Below the pieces are notes generated by a model. The model was not told the origin of the DNA. It saw only the letters and a program-made list of their open reading frames with translations, and did not search any database. A stretch of 64,000 bases of DNA from the NCBI RefSeq assembly GCF_033096465.1, contig NZ_AP028156.1, positions 1,012,501 to 1,076,500 on the forward strand, written 5' to 3'. Source of the stretch: Blautia luti. Lineage in GTDB: Bacteria > Bacillota > Clostridia > Lachnospirales > Lachnospiraceae. Numbering within the stretch: position 1 is the first letter of the stretch; the number at the start of each line of letters is the position of its first letter. Below, one piece after another: positions 45,070-56,032 of the stretch. Position numbers and translations under genes: made by a program.

Positions 45070-47325
45070 ATGAAAGAAATGGAAACAAAACAGGAGAATG
45101 TAATCCCTACCGACTATGCGGAGGTCATGCAGAAATCCTATATCGATTATGCCATGAGCGTTATTATCTCCAGAGCCCTGCCGGATGTGCGTGACGGATT
45201 GAAGCCTGTACAGCGGAGAACCCTGTATGATATGTATGAACTGGGTATCCGCTATGACAGACCATACAGGAAATGTGCCCGTATCGTAGGGGATACCATG
45301 GGTAAATATCACCCTCACGGTGACAGTTCGATCTATGAAGCACTTGTAGTAATGGCGCAGGATTTCAAGAAAGGCAGAACACTGGTGGACGGACATGGAA
45401 ACTTCGGTTCCATCGAGGGTGACGGTGCAGCTGCTATGCGATATACAGAGGCCAGACTGGAGAAACTGACACAGGATGTCTTTCTCGAAGACCTGGATAA
45501 GAATGTCGTAGACTTTATGCCGAACTTCGACGAGACAGAGAAGGAACCTGTGGTACTTCCTGTCAGAATCCCCAATCTGCTGGTAAATGGAGCAGATGGT
45601 ATCGCAGTCGGTATGGCAACCAGCATTCCGCCTCACAATCTGGGTGAAGTGGTAGATGCGGTAAAAGCATATATGAAGAATAACGACATCAGTGTTAAAG
45701 GTCTGATGCGCTATCTGAAAGGACCGGACTTCCCCACAGGCGGCCTGGTAGTAAATAAAGATGATCTGCTCAAGATTTATGAGACAGGAACCGGTAAACT
45801 CCGTGTCAGAGGTAAAGTGGAGACCGTGAAGCTCAAAGGCGGCAGACAGCAGCTTGTGATTACGGAAATCCCATATACCATGATCGGTGCCAATATTGGA
45901 AAATTCCTGAATGATATTGCATCTCTTGTGGAAAACAAGAAGACAACAGATATCGTAGATATTTCCAACCAGTCTTCCAAAGAGGGAATCCGGATTGTTC
46001 TGGATCTGAAACGTGATGCAGATGTAGAGAACCTTACAAACATGCTCTATAAGAAGACCAAACTGGAAGATACCTTCGGTGTAAATATGCTGGCAGTTGC
46101 AGACGGCAGACCGGAAACTCTCAGTCTGAAACAGGTGATCGAACATCATGTAGATTTCGTATTTGATATTACCACCAGAAAATATACCACACTTCTGAAC
46201 AAAGAGCAGGAGAAGAAAGAAATCCAGGAAGGTCTTATCAAGGCATGCGATGTGATCGACCTGATCATTGAGATCCTGCGCGGAAGCAAGAGCAGAGAAC
46301 AGGTAAAAAAATGCCTGGTTGACGGTGCAACAGAAGGAATCAGGTTCAAGAGCAAATCCAGCGAGAAAGCTGCACAGAAACTGCGTTTCTCAGAGAAACA
46401 AGCAGCAGCAATCCTGGATATGCGTCTGTATAAGCTGATCGGTCTGGAGATCGAAGCGCTGCAGGCAGATTATGCAGAGACGATGAAGAACATTGCGCGA
46501 TATGAAGATATCCTGAATAATTATGACTCCATGGCAGAAGTGATCATGAAAGATCTGGACCAGATCAAGAAAGAATATGGAACCAGACGCCGTACAGTGA
46601 TCGAGAATGCAGAGGAAGTTGTATACGAAGAGAAGAAGATGGAAGAGATGGAAGTTACCTTCCTGATGGACCGCTTCGGATATATGAGGATCATTGACAA
46701 GTCTGCATACGAGAGAAACAAAGAAGCTGCCAATGCAGAGAATAAGTATGTATTTAACTGTATGAATACAGATAAGATCTGTATTTTTACAGATAACGGC
46801 AAGATGCACAGCATCAAAGTGGCAGATATCCCGCTGGTACGTTTCAGGGACAAGGGAACTCCGGCAGATAATCTGAGCAATTATGACAGCGCCCGGGAGC
46901 GGATGTTGTATGTGGCTCCTCTTGCTGCTGTGAAAGAATCTACGTTATTATTTGTAACAGCATCGTCTATGTGCAAACTGGTAGCAGGAGAGGAATTCGA
47001 TGTGGCGAAGAGGACCATCGCATCCACCAAGCTGACAGAGGGGGATGAACTGATCTTCGTAGGCGCATCTGATGAAATGGAGCAGATCGTCCTTCAGAGT
47101 GAAGGAGGATATTTCCTCAGATTCCAGAAACAGGATGTTTCCACTGTGAAAAAGACTTCCATCGGTGTAAGGGGAATGAAACTTGCAGAAGGGGACAGAC
47201 TTGCCCATGCATATCTTCTGGAATCCAGACAGGAGTACACCATCACACATCATGACAAGCCATATACTCTGAACAAGATAAAACTGGCCAAACGAGACAG
47301 TAAGGGAACGAAACCACGCATATAA
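45070..47325 (+). CDS. parC: type IIA DNA topoisomerase subunit A (ParC-like)
   Basis: 751 aa. Winged-helix and tower domains with the catalytic Tyr in [11 protein letters not shown] (about residue 120) and the quinolone-region [13 protein letters not shown] coiled coil follows (about 380-500), then a beta-pinwheel C-terminal domain. No QRRGGKG GyrA box is seen, which favours topoisomerase IV. The likely start is ATG 45070 or 45079; GGAGGAATG lies just before 45070. 19 nt after parE. Confidence 0.85.
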   Translation: MKEMETKQENVIPTDYAEVMQKSYIDYAMSVIISRALPDVRDGLKPVQRRTLYDMYELGIRYDRPYRKCARIVGDTMGKYHPHGDSSIYEALVVMAQDFKKGRTLVDGHGNFGSIEGDGAAAMRYTEARLEKLTQDVFLEDLDKNVVDFMPNFDETEKEPVVLPVRIPNLLVNGADGIAVGMATSIPPHNLGEVVDAVKAYMKNNDISVKGLMRYLKGPDFPTGGLVVNKDDLLKIYETGTGKLRVRGKVETVKLKGGRQQLVITEIPYTMIGANIGKFLNDIASLVENKKTTDIVDISNQSSKEGIRIVLDLKRDADVENLTNMLYKKTKLEDTFGVNMLAVADGRPETLSLKQVIEHHVDFVFDITTRKYTTLLNKEQEKKEIQEGLIKACDVIDLIIEILRGSKSREQVKKCLVDGATEGIRFKSKSSEKAAQKLRFSEKQAAAILDMRLYKLIGLEIEALQADYAETMKNIARYEDILNNYDSMAEVIMKDLDQIKKEYGTRRRTVIENAEEVVYEEKKMEEMEVTFLMDRFGYMRIIDKSAYERNKEAANAENKYVFNCMNTDKICIFTDNGKMHSIKVADIPLVRFRDKGTPADNLSNYDSARERMLYVAPLAAVKESTLLFVTASSMCKLVAGEEFDVAKRTIASTKLTEGDELIFVGASDEMEQIVLQSEGGYFLRFQKQDVSTVKKTSIGVRGMKLAEGDRLAHAYLLESRQEYTITHHDKPYTLNKIKLAKRDSKGTKPRI

Positions 47326-47391
47326 AATCAGGCCGGAAAAGCTTTCAGGGTGAACAAATCCGGCAAAAACAAGGTTTTTACAGGAAAAGCC

Positions 47392-47420
47392 TTGCAATTG
47401 TAAAGAATTGGTGTTACAAT
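47392..47420 (+). promoter_or_regulatory. promoter of the rimP-nusA-infB operon
   Basis: TTGCAA (47392-47397), 17 nt, TACAAT (47415-47420). Confidence 0.75.
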
Positions 47421-47448
47421 ACGGATAAATCAGAACTTGTAAACATGG

Positions 47449-47471
47449 GAGTGGGCGTAAGCCCACTCTTA
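47449..47471 (+). promoter_or_regulatory. leader hairpin before rimP (possible attenuator)
   Basis: GAGTGGGC (47449-47456), loop GTAA, GCCCACTC (47461-47468), then TTATTTGTT. It resembles an intrinsic terminator with a weak T-tract placed between promoter and rimP. Confidence 0.55.
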
Positions 47472-47499
47472 TTTGTTGCATAGAAAGGTAGGTGGGAAA

Positions 47500-47964
47500 A
47501 TGAGCAGACGGGAAGAATATGAAAAGCGCGCAGAAGAACTTCTGGCACCGATCGTAGAGCAGAACGGATTTGAACTGGTAGATGTAGAATATGTCAAAGA
47601 GGCAGGAACCTGGTATCTGAGAGGATACATTGATAAAGAGGGCGGGATCACAGTGAATGACTGTGAGACAGTCAGCAGAGCTTTCAGCGACAGACTGGAT
47701 GAGAATGATTTTATTGAAGACAGTTATATTATGGAGATCAGTTCGCCGGGACTGGACAGACCGCTGAAGAAAGAGAAAGATTTCAAAAGAAACATGGGGA
47801 AACCGGTGGAGGTCCGCACCTATCGGCCGATCGAGAAGCAAAAAGAGTTCTGTGGTGTTTTAACCGCATATGATAGTAACAGTGTGACAATCGATGAGGA
47901 CGGAAACGAGCGCGTTTTTGATAAAAAGGACATTGCCCTGATACGTCCGGCAATAGAGTTTTAG
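47500..47964 (+). CDS. rimP: ribosome maturation factor RimP
   Basis: 154 aa. It helps 30S assembly. Blocks are GFELVDVEYVKEAGTWYLRG, DCETVSRAFSDRLDE, EISSPGLDRPLK and a C-terminal SH3-like domain. Start 47500 follows AGGTAGGTGGG. First gene of the rimP-nusA-ylxR-ylxQ-infB operon; 25 nt to nusA. Confidence 0.95.
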   Translation: MSRREEYEKRAEELLAPIVEQNGFELVDVEYVKEAGTWYLRGYIDKEGGITVNDCETVSRAFSDRLDENDFIEDSYIMEISSPGLDRPLKKEKDFKRNMGKPVEVRTYRPIEKQKEFCGVLTAYDSNSVTIDEDGNERVFDKKDIALIRPAIEF

Positions 47965-47989
47965 ATAAATTCAGGAGGATAAGAAAAAA

Positions 47990-49189
47990 ATGAACAAAGA
48001 GTTAATGGAGGCGCTGGATATTCTGGAAAAAGAAAAAAATATCAGCAAAGACACCCTGCTTGAGGCAATTGAACAGTCTTTGATCCAGGCTTGCAAGAAC
48101 CATTTCGGCAAAGCTGACAATGTACATGTGACCATTAATCCGGAAACATGTGATTTCGCAGTATATGCTGACAGAACCGTTGTAGAATATGTAGAAGATC
48201 CTGCAATGGAGATTTCACTGACAGATGCACAGAAGATCACTTCCAGAGCTGAGATCGGTGGAATGGTTCAGGTTCCGGTCCAGTCAAAGGAATTCGGACG
48301 TATCGCAACACAGAATGCCAAGAACGTGATCCTGCAGAAGATCCGTGAAGAAGAGCGCAAGGTACTCTTCGATGAATATTACGGCAAAGAGAAAGAAGTA
48401 GTGACCGGTATTGTACAGCGTATCATGGGCAAGAATGTAAGCATTAACCTGGGCAAGGCAGATGCTGTCCTCAGCGAAAATGAGCAGGCGAAAGGGGAAA
48501 CCTTCCAGCCTACTGAGAGGATCAAAGTGTATATCCTGGAAGTTAAGGATACACCGAAAGGTCCGCGTATCCTGGTATCCAGAACCCATCCTGGTCTTGT
48601 AAAACGTCTCTTTGAGTCTGAAGTAGCAGAAGTCAAAGACGGAACTGTTGAGATCAAGAGCATTGCCCGTGAGGCTGGTTCCCGTACAAAGATCGCTGTA
48701 TGGAGCAATGATCCGGACGTAGATCCGGTAGGTGCCTGTGTAGGTATGAACGGAGCGCGTGTCAACGCGGTAGTGGATGAACTCCGCGGAGAGAAGATCG
48801 ATATCATCAACTGGGATGAGAACCCGGCAATCCTCATTGAGAACGCATTAAGCCCGGCGAAAGTTATCGCAGTTATGGCAGATCCGGATGAGAAGACTGC
48901 ACTGGTTGTAGTTCCGGATTATCAGCTTTCCCTTGCCATCGGTAAGGAAGGACAGAATGCACGTCTGGCAGCCAGACTGACAGGATTCAAGATCGACATC
49001 AAGAGTGAGACCCAGGCAAGAGAGTCCGGTGACTTCTATGACTATGATGAGGAAGAAACTGAAGAAGAAACAGCAGAGGATGCAGCAGAAGAAACTGTAA
49101 CTGAAGAAGATGCAGCAGCAGAGGAGATTCCGGCTGAGGAAGATCCGACAGAAGTTCAGGAAGCAGAAGAGAATGAAGACGAAGACTAA
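47990..49189 (+). CDS. nusA: transcription termination/antitermination protein NusA
   Basis: 399 aa. N-terminal RNAP-binding domain, S1 domain (about 135-200) and two KH domains ([38 protein letters not shown]). A ~45-residue tail rich in Glu/Ala/Asp/Thr replaces the acidic repeats of proteobacterial NusA. AGGAGGATAAG precedes the ATG. The end overlaps ylxR by 17 nt. Confidence 0.96.
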   Translation: MNKELMEALDILEKEKNISKDTLLEAIEQSLIQACKNHFGKADNVHVTINPETCDFAVYADRTVVEYVEDPAMEISLTDAQKITSRAEIGGMVQVPVQSKEFGRIATQNAKNVILQKIREEERKVLFDEYYGKEKEVVTGIVQRIMGKNVSINLGKADAVLSENEQAKGETFQPTERIKVYILEVKDTPKGPRILVSRTHPGLVKRLFESEVAEVKDGTVEIKSIAREAGSRTKIAVWSNDPDVDPVGACVGMNGARVNAVVDELRGEKIDIINWDENPAILIENALSPAKVIAVMADPDEKTALVVVPDYQLSLAIGKEGQNARLAARLTGFKIDIKSETQARESGDFYDYDEEETEEETAEDAAEETVTEEDAAAEEIPAEEDPTEVQEAEENEDED

Positions 49190-49448
49190 GATTCCCATGC
49201 GCCAGTGTACAGGTTGCAGGGAAATGAAAAGCAAGAAAGAAATGATCAGAGTTTTAAAGACCACAGAAGATGAGATCGTACTTGATACTACCGGTAAGAA
49301 GAATGGCAGAGGCGCGTATCTCTGCTTTTCCAGAGACTGCTTGGAAAAAGCGATCAGGAATCATGGTCTTGAGCGCTCACTGAAAACTGCGGTTCCCGAT
49401 GAAGTATATGAACGACTGAAAAAGGAGCTGGAAGATATTGAAAAATAA
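49173..49448 (+). CDS. ylxR: YlxR-family RNA-binding protein (RnpM-like)
   Basis: 91 aa. PMRQCTGCREMKSKKEMIRV and GRGAYLCFSRDCLEKA are family marks. Recent work on the B. subtilis homologue links it to RNase P. Start 49173 ([12 protein letters not shown]) inside the nusA end; other in-frame starts lie deeper in nusA. It overlaps ylxQ by 11 nt. Confidence 0.88.
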   Translation: MKTKTKIPMRQCTGCREMKSKKEMIRVLKTTEDEIVLDTTGKKNGRGAYLCFSRDCLEKAIRNHGLERSLKTAVPDEVYERLKKELEDIEK

Positions 49449-49737
49449 CAAAGTACTGTCGCTGATAGGGCTGGCTACCAAGGCTGGCAAGACCGTAAGC
49501 GGGGAATTTTCCACAGAGAAATCTGTTAAGACCGGAAAAGGACTGCTTGTGATCGTAGCTGAGGATGCCTCCGAGAATACAAAGAAGAAATTTCGGAACA
49601 TGTGCAGCTTTTATGAAGTTCCGATCTACTTCCTCTCAGATAAAGAGAGTTTAGGCAGAGCAATGGGAAAGGAGTACCGTGCCTGTCTGGCTGTCCAGGA
49701 TGAGAACTTTGCGAAAGCAATCATGAAGGAGGTATAG
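49438..49737 (+). CDS. ylxQ: L7Ae-family ribosomal protein YlxQ
   Basis: 99 aa, L7Ae/L30e fold. Blocks are LSLIGLATKAGKTVSGEF and LVIVAEDASENTKKKF. Such proteins bind kink-turn RNA. TTG start preceded by GGAGCTGGAAGAT, inside the ylxR end. Three nt before infB. Confidence 0.88.
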   Translation: MKNNKVLSLIGLATKAGKTVSGEFSTEKSVKTGKGLLVIVAEDASENTKKKFRNMCSFYEVPIYFLSDKESLGRAMGKEYRACLAVQDENFAKAIMKEV

Positions 49738-49740
49738 CAA

Positions 49741-52578
49741 TTGTCTAAATTGCGGGTACATGAGCTGGCAAAAGAGCTTGGACGACAGAACAAAGAAGTA
49801 ATCGAGTTTCTGAAATCCAGAGGTGTTGAAGTCAGGAGCCATATGAGTATGGTGGATGAGCCTCTGATTTCGGTGGTAAAGAATAGATTTTCAAATAATA
49901 ACAGGGGAAAGGAGCATATTGCGAAATTGGATACTCCCAAGACAGAAGAAAAGGTTGTAACAGCAAAATCTGAAGGAGATAAAGCTGAAACACCTAAAAA
50001 GAAAAAAAATATTATCCGCGTTTACCATGCACAGAATGCAAGTGACGGAGGAAAAACAACAAGAAAGAAACCGGCAAAAGCCGAAGGCGAGAGAACAGGT
50101 GCGCCAAGAAATACAGAAGGAAAATCTTCTGATAACAGAACAGATGGTGAAAGACCAAGAAGAAATAATGGAGACCGTTCCAATGCCGGTAACAGAAGAC
50201 CGCAGGGAGACGGAAACCGTCAGGGAAGATCCCAGGGCGAAGGCAGAGCTCAGGGCGATGGAAATCGTCAGGGCGGACGCTTCGGCGGTCAGGGAAGATC
50301 CCAGGGTGACGGACAGGGACGCCAGGGCGGAAGACCACAGGGCGATGGAAATCGTCAGGGTGGACGTTTCGGTGGCCAGGGAAGATCCCAGGGTGATGGA
50401 CAGGGACGCCAGGGCGGAAGACCACAGGGCGATGGAAATCGTCAGGGTGGACGTTTCGGCGGCCAGGGAAGATCTCAGGGCGATAACCGTCAGGGAGGCA
50501 GACCACAGGGTAATGGTCAGGGTCGTCCGGATGGAAACAGAAGTGAGGGACGCGACGGACGCTTCGGCGGTGGTCAGGGACGTCAGGGACAGCGCCAGAA
50601 TACCAGAAAGAATGATGATATGGTATTTGCACCGGAACTGACTAAGACTTCCAAAGACAGCAAGAGAGAGCGCGACAGAGAAAACAAGAATAAGAAGAAA
50701 GATTTCGATAAGAGCCAGGGCGGCGGACGCAGACCAAATCAGGGTGGATTCAACAAGAATTCCAGAATCCCGAAAGCTCTGCAGAAACCAACTCCACAGC
50801 CAAAACAGGAAGAAAAGAAACCTGAGGTTAAAGAAATCACACTTCCGGAGAAGATGACAATCCGTGAACTGGCAGAAGCAATGAAGATGCAGCCGTCAGT
50901 GATCGTTAAGAAACTCTTCATGGAAGGTATGATGGTTACTGTAAACCATGAGATCGACTTTGAGAAAGCTCAGGAGATCGCTCTGGATTACGATATCATC
51001 GCAGAAAAAGAAGAGAAAGTGGACGTCATCGAAGAACTCCTCAAAGAGGACGAAGAAGACGAGAAAGATATGGTTCCGAGACCACCTGTAGTTTGTGTTA
51101 TGGGTCATGTCGATCATGGTAAAACATCTCTTCTGGATGCAATCCGTAAGACAAACGTAACACGCGGCGAGGCCGGCGGTATCACACAGCATATCGGTGC
51201 TTCTGTAGTAGAGGTTAACGGTCAGAAGATCACATTCCTGGATACACCTGGACATGAAGCTTTTACAGCCATGCGTATGCGTGGTGCAAACTCCACAGAT
51301 ATCGCAGTTTTGGTCGTAGCAGCAGACGATGGTGTAATGCCTCAGACTGTAGAGGCTATCAGCCATGCAAAAGCAGCAGGTGTTGAGATCATCGTTGCCA
51401 TCAACAAGATTGATAAACCAAGTGCAAATATCGAACGTGTAAAACAGGAACTTTCCGAGTATGAACTCATTCCGGAAGACTGGGGCGGAAGTACAATCTT
51501 CGTTCCTGTATCTGCACACACAGGAGAAGGAATCGATACTCTTCTTGAGATGATCCTTCTTACAGCAGAAGTCTGCGAACTCAAAGCAAACCCGAATCGT
51601 GAAGCAAGAGGTCTAGTGATCGAGGCGCAGCTTGATAAAGGTAAAGGTCCGGTTGCTACTATCCTTGTTCAGAAAGGTACTCTCCATGTAGGAGACTTCA
51701 TTGCAGCAGGAGCATGCAGCGGTAAGGTTCGTGCCATGATGGACGACAAGGGACGCAGGATCAAAGAAGCAGGTCCGTCTACTCCTGTAGAGATCCTCGG
51801 ACTTGGTGATGTTCCGAATGCAGGTGAGATTCTTCTTGCATTTGAGAGCGATAAAGAAGCGAAGAATTTCGCAGGTGCATTTGTATCTGAGAACAAGAAC
51901 CGTCTTCTTGAGGAAACGAAGGGCAAACTGTCTCTGGATAATCTCTTTGACCAGATTCAGGCAAGTGATCTGAAAGAGCTGCCGATCATCGTCAAAGCAG
52001 ACGTACAGGGATCCGTAGAAGCCGTAAAACAGAGCTTAACAAAGCTTTCCAACGAAGAAGTAGTTGTAAAAGTAATCCATGGCGGTGTTGGTGCTGTCAA
52101 TGAATCTGACGTAAGTCTTGCAGCTACATCTAATGCGATTATCATCGGATTTAACGTTCGTCCTGATGCAACAGCAAAACAGCTTGCTGAGCAGGAAGGC
52201 GTAGATCTTCGTCTGTACAGAGTCATTTATCAGGCAATCGAAGACGTAGAATCTGCTATGAAGGGTATGCTGGATCCTGTATACGAGGAGAAAGTCATAG
52301 GTCATGCAGAAGTACGTCAGCTGTTCAAGGCATCCGGCGTTGGAACGATCGCAGGAAGCTATATCCTGGATGGTGTCTTCCAGAGAAACTGCAAGGTTCG
52401 TATTTCCAGAGAAGGCGAGCAGATCTTCGAAGGTGAACTTGCATCCCTGAAGAGATTCAAGGACGATGTTAAGGAAGTTAAGGCAGGATACGAGTGTGGT
52501 CTTGTATTTGACGGATTTAACGATGTCAAGGAAGAAGATAAAGTAGAAGCTTATATCATGGTAGAGGTGCCAAGGTAG
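49741..52578 (+). CDS. infB: translation initiation factor IF-2
   Basis: 945 aa, TTG start after AAGGAGGTATAGCAA. N-terminal IF2_N domain ([20 protein letters not shown]), then a long basic Arg/Gly/Gln-rich region (about 90-330) containing 29-residue tandem repeats. The conserved core from about 375 has a second IF2_N ([20 protein letters not shown]), G1 [13 protein letters not shown]3 DTPGHEAF and G4 NKIDK, then domains II-IV. It brings initiator tRNA to the 30S subunit. A second internal start is possible but not evident. Confidence 0.97.
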   Translation: MSKLRVHELAKELGRQNKEVIEFLKSRGVEVRSHMSMVDEPLISVVKNRFSNNNRGKEHIAKLDTPKTEEKVVTAKSEGDKAETPKKKKNIIRVYHAQNASDGGKTTRKKPAKAEGERTGAPRNTEGKSSDNRTDGERPRRNNGDRSNAGNRRPQGDGNRQGRSQGEGRAQGDGNRQGGRFGGQGRSQGDGQGRQGGRPQGDGNRQGGRFGGQGRSQGDGQGRQGGRPQGDGNRQGGRFGGQGRSQGDNRQGGRPQGNGQGRPDGNRSEGRDGRFGGGQGRQGQRQNTRKNDDMVFAPELTKTSKDSKRERDRENKNKKKDFDKSQGGGRRPNQGGFNKNSRIPKALQKPTPQPKQEEKKPEVKEITLPEKMTIRELAEAMKMQPSVIVKKLFMEGMMVTVNHEIDFEKAQEIALDYDIIAEKEEKVDVIEELLKEDEEDEKDMVPRPPVVCVMGHVDHGKTSLLDAIRKTNVTRGEAGGITQHIGASVVEVNGQKITFLDTPGHEAFTAMRMRGANSTDIAVLVVAADDGVMPQTVEAISHAKAAGVEIIVAINKIDKPSANIERVKQELSEYELIPEDWGGSTIFVPVSAHTGEGIDTLLEMILLTAEVCELKANPNREARGLVIEAQLDKGKGPVATILVQKGTLHVGDFIAAGACSGKVRAMMDDKGRRIKEAGPSTPVEILGLGDVPNAGEILLAFESDKEAKNFAGAFVSENKNRLLEETKGKLSLDNLFDQIQASDLKELPIIVKADVQGSVEAVKQSLTKLSNEEVVVKVIHGGVGAVNESDVSLAATSNAIIIGFNVRPDATAKQLAEQEGVDLRLYRVIYQAIEDVESAMKGMLDPVYEEKVIGHAEVRQLFKASGVGTIAGSYILDGVFQRNCKVRISREGEQIFEGELASLKRFKDDVKEVKAGYECGLVFDGFNDVKEEDKVEAYIMVEVPR
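50251..50515 (+). repeat. 87-bp in-frame tandem repeat inside infB
   Basis: Units start at 50251, 50338 and 50425 (87-bp period, 29 codons), the third incomplete. The coded unit begins [20 protein letters not shown]. The copies differ by only a few silent changes, so copy number could vary between strains. Confidence 0.85.
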
Positions 52579-52589
52579 TCAATGTAAAT

Positions 52590-52640
52590 AAGGGGTGCGC
52601 GATTCATGGTGTTACGGACAGCGTGACGCGCACCTTTTTA
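52590..52640 (+). terminator. terminator after infB
   Basis: GGTGCGCG (52594-52601) pairs with CGCGCACC (52627-52634), followed by TTTTTA. rbfA follows and may depend on read-through. Confidence 0.8.
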
Positions 52641-52696
52641 TAAGAGATATAACAACGAAGGTATCATGGTTATATCTGAAATAATAGGAGATTAAA

Positions 52697-53089
52697 ATGA
52701 GAAAAAACAGTATTAAGAATACACGGATCAATGGAGAAGTTCAGAAAGAACTCAGTGCCATTATCCGCAATGAGATCAAGGACCCGCGTATTCATCCAAT
52801 GACATCTGTCATGGCTGTAGAAGTGGCTCCTGATCTGAAAACCTGCAAAGCATACATCAGTGTGCTGGGAGAGAAAGAAGCAAAAGAGGCAACCATCAAA
52901 GGTCTCAAGAGTGCAGAAGGCTACATCAGACGCCAGCTTGCGCGCAACTTAAATCTGAGAAACACACCGGAGATCCGTTTCATTCTGGACGAATCTATTG
53001 AATACGGCGTAAATATGTCCAAACTGATTGATGACGTTACAAAGAAAGACAACTCCCACAGACAGGCTGAGGAGCAGGAAGAGATTTGA
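52697..53089 (+). CDS. rbfA: ribosome-binding factor A
   Basis: 130 aa, KH-like fold. It acts in 16S rRNA 5'-end maturation. Blocks are RINGEVQKELSAIIRNEIKD, TCKAYISVLG and RNTPEIRFILDESIEYG. ATAGGAGATTAAA precedes the ATG. 12 nt to the DHH gene. Confidence 0.94.
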   Translation: MRKNSIKNTRINGEVQKELSAIIRNEIKDPRIHPMTSVMAVEVAPDLKTCKAYISVLGEKEAKEATIKGLKSAEGYIRRQLARNLNLRNTPEIRFILDESIEYGVNMSKLIDDVTKKDNSHRQAEEQEEI

Positions 53090-53101
53090 GAGGGTGAATG
53101 C

Positions 53102-54064
53102 ATGAAGAATATTGCGGAGATACTGGAAGGAGTAAAAACAATGGGAATCGGCGGACACATCCGTCCGGATGGTGACTGCGTTGGTTCCTGTATGGCATTG
53201 TATTTATATGTAAAAACCTATTATCCGGAAATTCAGGTAGATGTTTATCTGGATAATCCGAAACCTGTTTTCGGACATATTGACTGTATGGACGAGATCA
53301 AAACAGAACTGGACGGCGACAAAGAGTATGATCTTTTTGTTACCTGTGATGTAAGTGCCAGAGACCGACTTGCTCTTGCAGGTCCGTATTTTGACACTGC
53401 AAAGAAAACCGCCTGCATTGATCATCACATCAGCAATCCGGGATTTGCACAGGTCAATCACATCAGAGGCGAAGTAAGCTCTGCATGTGAAGTACTCTAT
53501 GGATTATTTGATCCTGAGAAAGTGGTCCGTACGATCGCGGTACCGATCTATACAGGAATGGTTCATGATACAGGAGTATTTCAGTATTCCTCAACGTCAC
53601 CAGAGACTATGCGCATTGCCGGTGAACTGATGAAGACAGGATTCAATTTCAGCAAGATCATTGATGAGTCCTTTTATCAGAAAACTTACGTTCAGAATCA
53701 GGTTATGGGACGTGTTCTCGCAGAGAGCATTATTCTTCTGGATGGCAAATGCATTATCGGATATCTCAAGAAAAAAGACATGGACTTCTATGGAGTAGAG
53801 GGCAAGGATCTGGATGGCATCGTCAGCCAGCTGCGCCTTACAGAGGGCGTGGAAGTTGCCATGTTCCTGTATGAACTGGAAACACAGTCCTTTAAAGTTT
53901 CTCTTCGCTCTAACGGCAAAGTTGATGTGAGCAAGATTGCAGTATACTTTGGCGGCGGTGGTCATATGAGAGCAGCCGGATGTGATCTGCAGGGATCAGT
54001 ATATGATGTCATCAACAATGTGACAGAACAGATCTGCAAAGAATTTCAGGAGTGCGGTGTCTGA
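53102..54064 (+). CDS. nrnA: DHH/DHHA1 phosphoesterase (NrnA-like oligoribonuclease/pAp phosphatase)
   Basis: 320 aa. DHH domain motifs HIRPDGDCVGSCMAL, VTCDVS and CIDHHISN give the metal site. The C-terminal DHHA1 domain has FGGGGHMRAAGC. Family members degrade nano-RNA and dephosphorylate pAp. Between rbfA and truB, a frequent Firmicute order. Its stop overlaps the truB start (TGATG). Confidence 0.9.
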   Translation: MKNIAEILEGVKTMGIGGHIRPDGDCVGSCMALYLYVKTYYPEIQVDVYLDNPKPVFGHIDCMDEIKTELDGDKEYDLFVTCDVSARDRLALAGPYFDTAKKTACIDHHISNPGFAQVNHIRGEVSSACEVLYGLFDPEKVVRTIAVPIYTGMVHDTGVFQYSSTSPETMRIAGELMKTGFNFSKIIDESFYQKTYVQNQVMGRVLAESIILLDGKCIIGYLKKKDMDFYGVEGKDLDGIVSQLRLTEGVEVAMFLYELETQSFKVSLRSNGKVDVSKIAVYFGGGGHMRAAGCDLQGSVYDVINNVTEQICKEFQECGV

Positions 54065-54948
54065 TGGACGGCGTAATTGTAATCCGTAAGGAAAAAGATT
54101 TTACTTCCCATGATGTGGTTGCGAAGCTGCGCGGGATTCTTCATATGAAGAAGATCGGACATACAGGAACTCTGGATCCGGACGCGGAAGGCGTACTACC
54201 GGTGGCTTTGGGAAAAGCAACCCGCCTGGTGGATATGATCACAGATAAAGAGAAAACATACGAAGCAGTGATGCGCCTGGGTGTTGTCACAGATACACAG
54301 GATATGAGTGGAACTGTACTTTCACAGGCATCAGAACTTCATGTCACAGAAGAGGAACTGAGAGCAGCGATAGAGTCTTTCGCAGGAGATTATATGCAAG
54401 TACCTCCCATGTATTCGGCACTGAAAGTCAACGGAAAGAAGCTCTATGAACTTGCCAGAGAGGGCAAGACCGTGGAGCGCAAACCAAGGCCAGTACATTT
54501 CTATGAAATAGAGATCCTTGAGATTAATCTTCCACTGGTACGTTTCTGCGTAACCTGCAGCAAAGGAACCTATATCCGTACTTTATGTCATGATATCGGT
54601 GAGAAGCTGGGATGCGGAGCTGCCATGGAGACTCTTCTGCGTACAAAAGTAGGCAGATTTACCCTGGACGATGCCATTACTCTGGCACAGACAGAGGAAG
54701 CAGTGAAGAACGGCAAGATAGAAAGCAAGGTTCTTGGCATTGAAGAAATCCTTGCAGAGTATCCGCGTGTATGCTGCACAAAAGAAGGCGACAGGCTTCT
54801 GGCAAATGGAAATCCTCTTGTACAGGCGCTGGTTGATGCAGAGGAGAAAGACGGCTGGATTCGTATGTGTAACAGCGAAGGGAGCTTCGTCGGAGTTTAC
54901 CAGTGGGATGAAAAAAGAGACAGGTATTTTCCTGTAAAGATGTTTTAG
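54064..54948 (+). CDS. truB: tRNA pseudouridine(55) synthase TruB
   Basis: 294 aa. Catalytic Asp is in GHTGTLDPDAEGVLPVALGK (about residues 35-54). PPMYSALKVNGKKLYELAR and KGTYIRTLCHDIG follow, and the C-terminal PUA-like region is present. It makes psi55 in the T loop. ATG 54064 overlaps the previous stop by one base. Eight nt to ribF. Confidence 0.95.
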   Translation: MDGVIVIRKEKDFTSHDVVAKLRGILHMKKIGHTGTLDPDAEGVLPVALGKATRLVDMITDKEKTYEAVMRLGVVTDTQDMSGTVLSQASELHVTEEELRAAIESFAGDYMQVPPMYSALKVNGKKLYELAREGKTVERKPRPVHFYEIEILEINLPLVRFCVTCSKGTYIRTLCHDIGEKLGCGAAMETLLRTKVGRFTLDDAITLAQTEEAVKNGKIESKVLGIEEILAEYPRVCCTKEGDRLLANGNPLVQALVDAEEKDGWIRMCNSEGSFVGVYQWDEKRDRYFPVKMF

Positions 54949-54956
54949 GAGACACG

Positions 54957-55856
54957 ATGGAATATTTAAGGATTGAACAAGATTTTCCCAGAATTTCACA
55001 CAGTGCGGTAACACTTGGGAAGTTTGACGGCATACACCGCGGACATCAGAAACTGGTTGAGAAAATTATTGAGCAGAAACAGGAAGGTGCACAGGCGGTT
55101 GTACTTGCACTGGGAACTGCCTCAAGAACAATCCTCACAAAGGAAGAGAGATGCCGTGTTCTGGAAGAAATGGGAGTGGACGTGCTGTTAGAATGCCCGC
55201 TCACAGAGAAAATACGGCACATGAAAGCAGAGAATTTTATAAAAGAAATATTGATAGGGGACCTGCAGGCCTCCTATGTGGCAGTTGGAGAGGATTTCCG
55301 TTTTGGCTATGAGCGGAAGGGAACTCCTGCCATGCTGAAAGAGTTCGGAAAGAAATATGGATTTCATACGGAAGTCCTACCAAAAGAAATGGACGGACGC
55401 CGCAAGATCAGTAGCACATTTGTCAGGGAAGAACTGAACAGAGGGAATATGGAGAAGTTTCATTATCTTATGGGAACAGACTTCTCAGTAGAGGGAATCG
55501 TCGAACACGGACGTGGAATGGGACACAAGTATCTGCTCCCGACCACAAACCTGATTCCTCCAGTAGAGAAACTGATGCCGCCAAACGGCGTTTACATCAC
55601 AGTTTCCCATTTCAAAGACAAAGCCTACCAGGGAATCACCAATGTGGGGCATAAGCCTACAGTGGGCGGTGAGAAATTTATCGGTGTGGAAACATACCTC
55701 TTTGACTGCAATGAGGATCTGTATGGAGAATACTGCAAAGTAGATTTCAAAAAATTCCTCAGACCAGAACAGAAGTTCTCTTCGCTGGAAGCATTAAAGG
55801 CACAGTTAGAGAGAGATGCCGGTAAGGGAAAAGAATATTTTCGGCAGATTAAATAG
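54957..55856 (+). CDS. ribF: bifunctional riboflavin kinase/FAD synthetase
   Basis: 299 aa. N-terminal nucleotidyltransferase with TLGKFDGIHRGHQKLVEK, and the block KISSTFVREELNRG. C-terminal flavokinase domain (VEHGRGMGHKYLLPTTNL; PPNGVY; ETYLFD). Makes FMN and then FAD. AGGAGACACG precedes the ATG. Last gene of the rimP-ribF stretch. Confidence 0.95.
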   Translation: MEYLRIEQDFPRISHSAVTLGKFDGIHRGHQKLVEKIIEQKQEGAQAVVLALGTASRTILTKEERCRVLEEMGVDVLLECPLTEKIRHMKAENFIKEILIGDLQASYVAVGEDFRFGYERKGTPAMLKEFGKKYGFHTEVLPKEMDGRRKISSTFVREELNRGNMEKFHYLMGTDFSVEGIVEHGRGMGHKYLLPTTNLIPPVEKLMPPNGVYITVSHFKDKAYQGITNVGHKPTVGGEKFIGVETYLFDCNEDLYGEYCKVDFKKFLRPEQKFSSLEALKAQLERDAGKGKEYFRQIK

Positions 55857-55898
55857 TTTCCTGTATTTAATTTTGTTGGAAGTTTGTAAAAAAAGAGG

Positions 55899-55927
55899 TT
55901 TACACGCCAAGGTCAATGTGCTATACT
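55899..55927 (+). promoter_or_regulatory. promoter of rpsO
   Basis: TTTACA (55899-55904), 17 nt, TATACT (55922-55927). Confidence 0.75.
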
Positions 55928-55933
55928 AACCAA

Positions 55934-56032
55934 GGTGAATTTAGCCCATGTTCAGGGACTGGACACTCCGACCATCTCTTAATATGTGGCGGTCAATCAA
56001 TAATAATTATAAGAATACAGGAGGAAATCACA
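55934..56032 (+). promoter_or_regulatory. rpsO 5' leader, possible S15 autoregulatory RNA
   Basis: About 100 nt of leader with complementary segments, for example GACC (about 55970) with GGTC (about 55991). Many bacteria have S15-binding leaders of several unrelated folds here. I cannot match it to a named class. Confidence 0.4.

Noticed and set aside
43125-47325. Calling the topoisomerase pair gyrB/gyrA
   Set aside because: No GyrA box is seen in subunit A and no dnaA/recF neighbours are present. ParE/ParC is more likely, though not certain.
50012-50641. Long overlapping reading frames on both strands over the infB repeat region
   Set aside because: They arise from the repetitive GC-rich Arg/Gly/Gln codons of infB. 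They have no domain similarity or ribosome sites.
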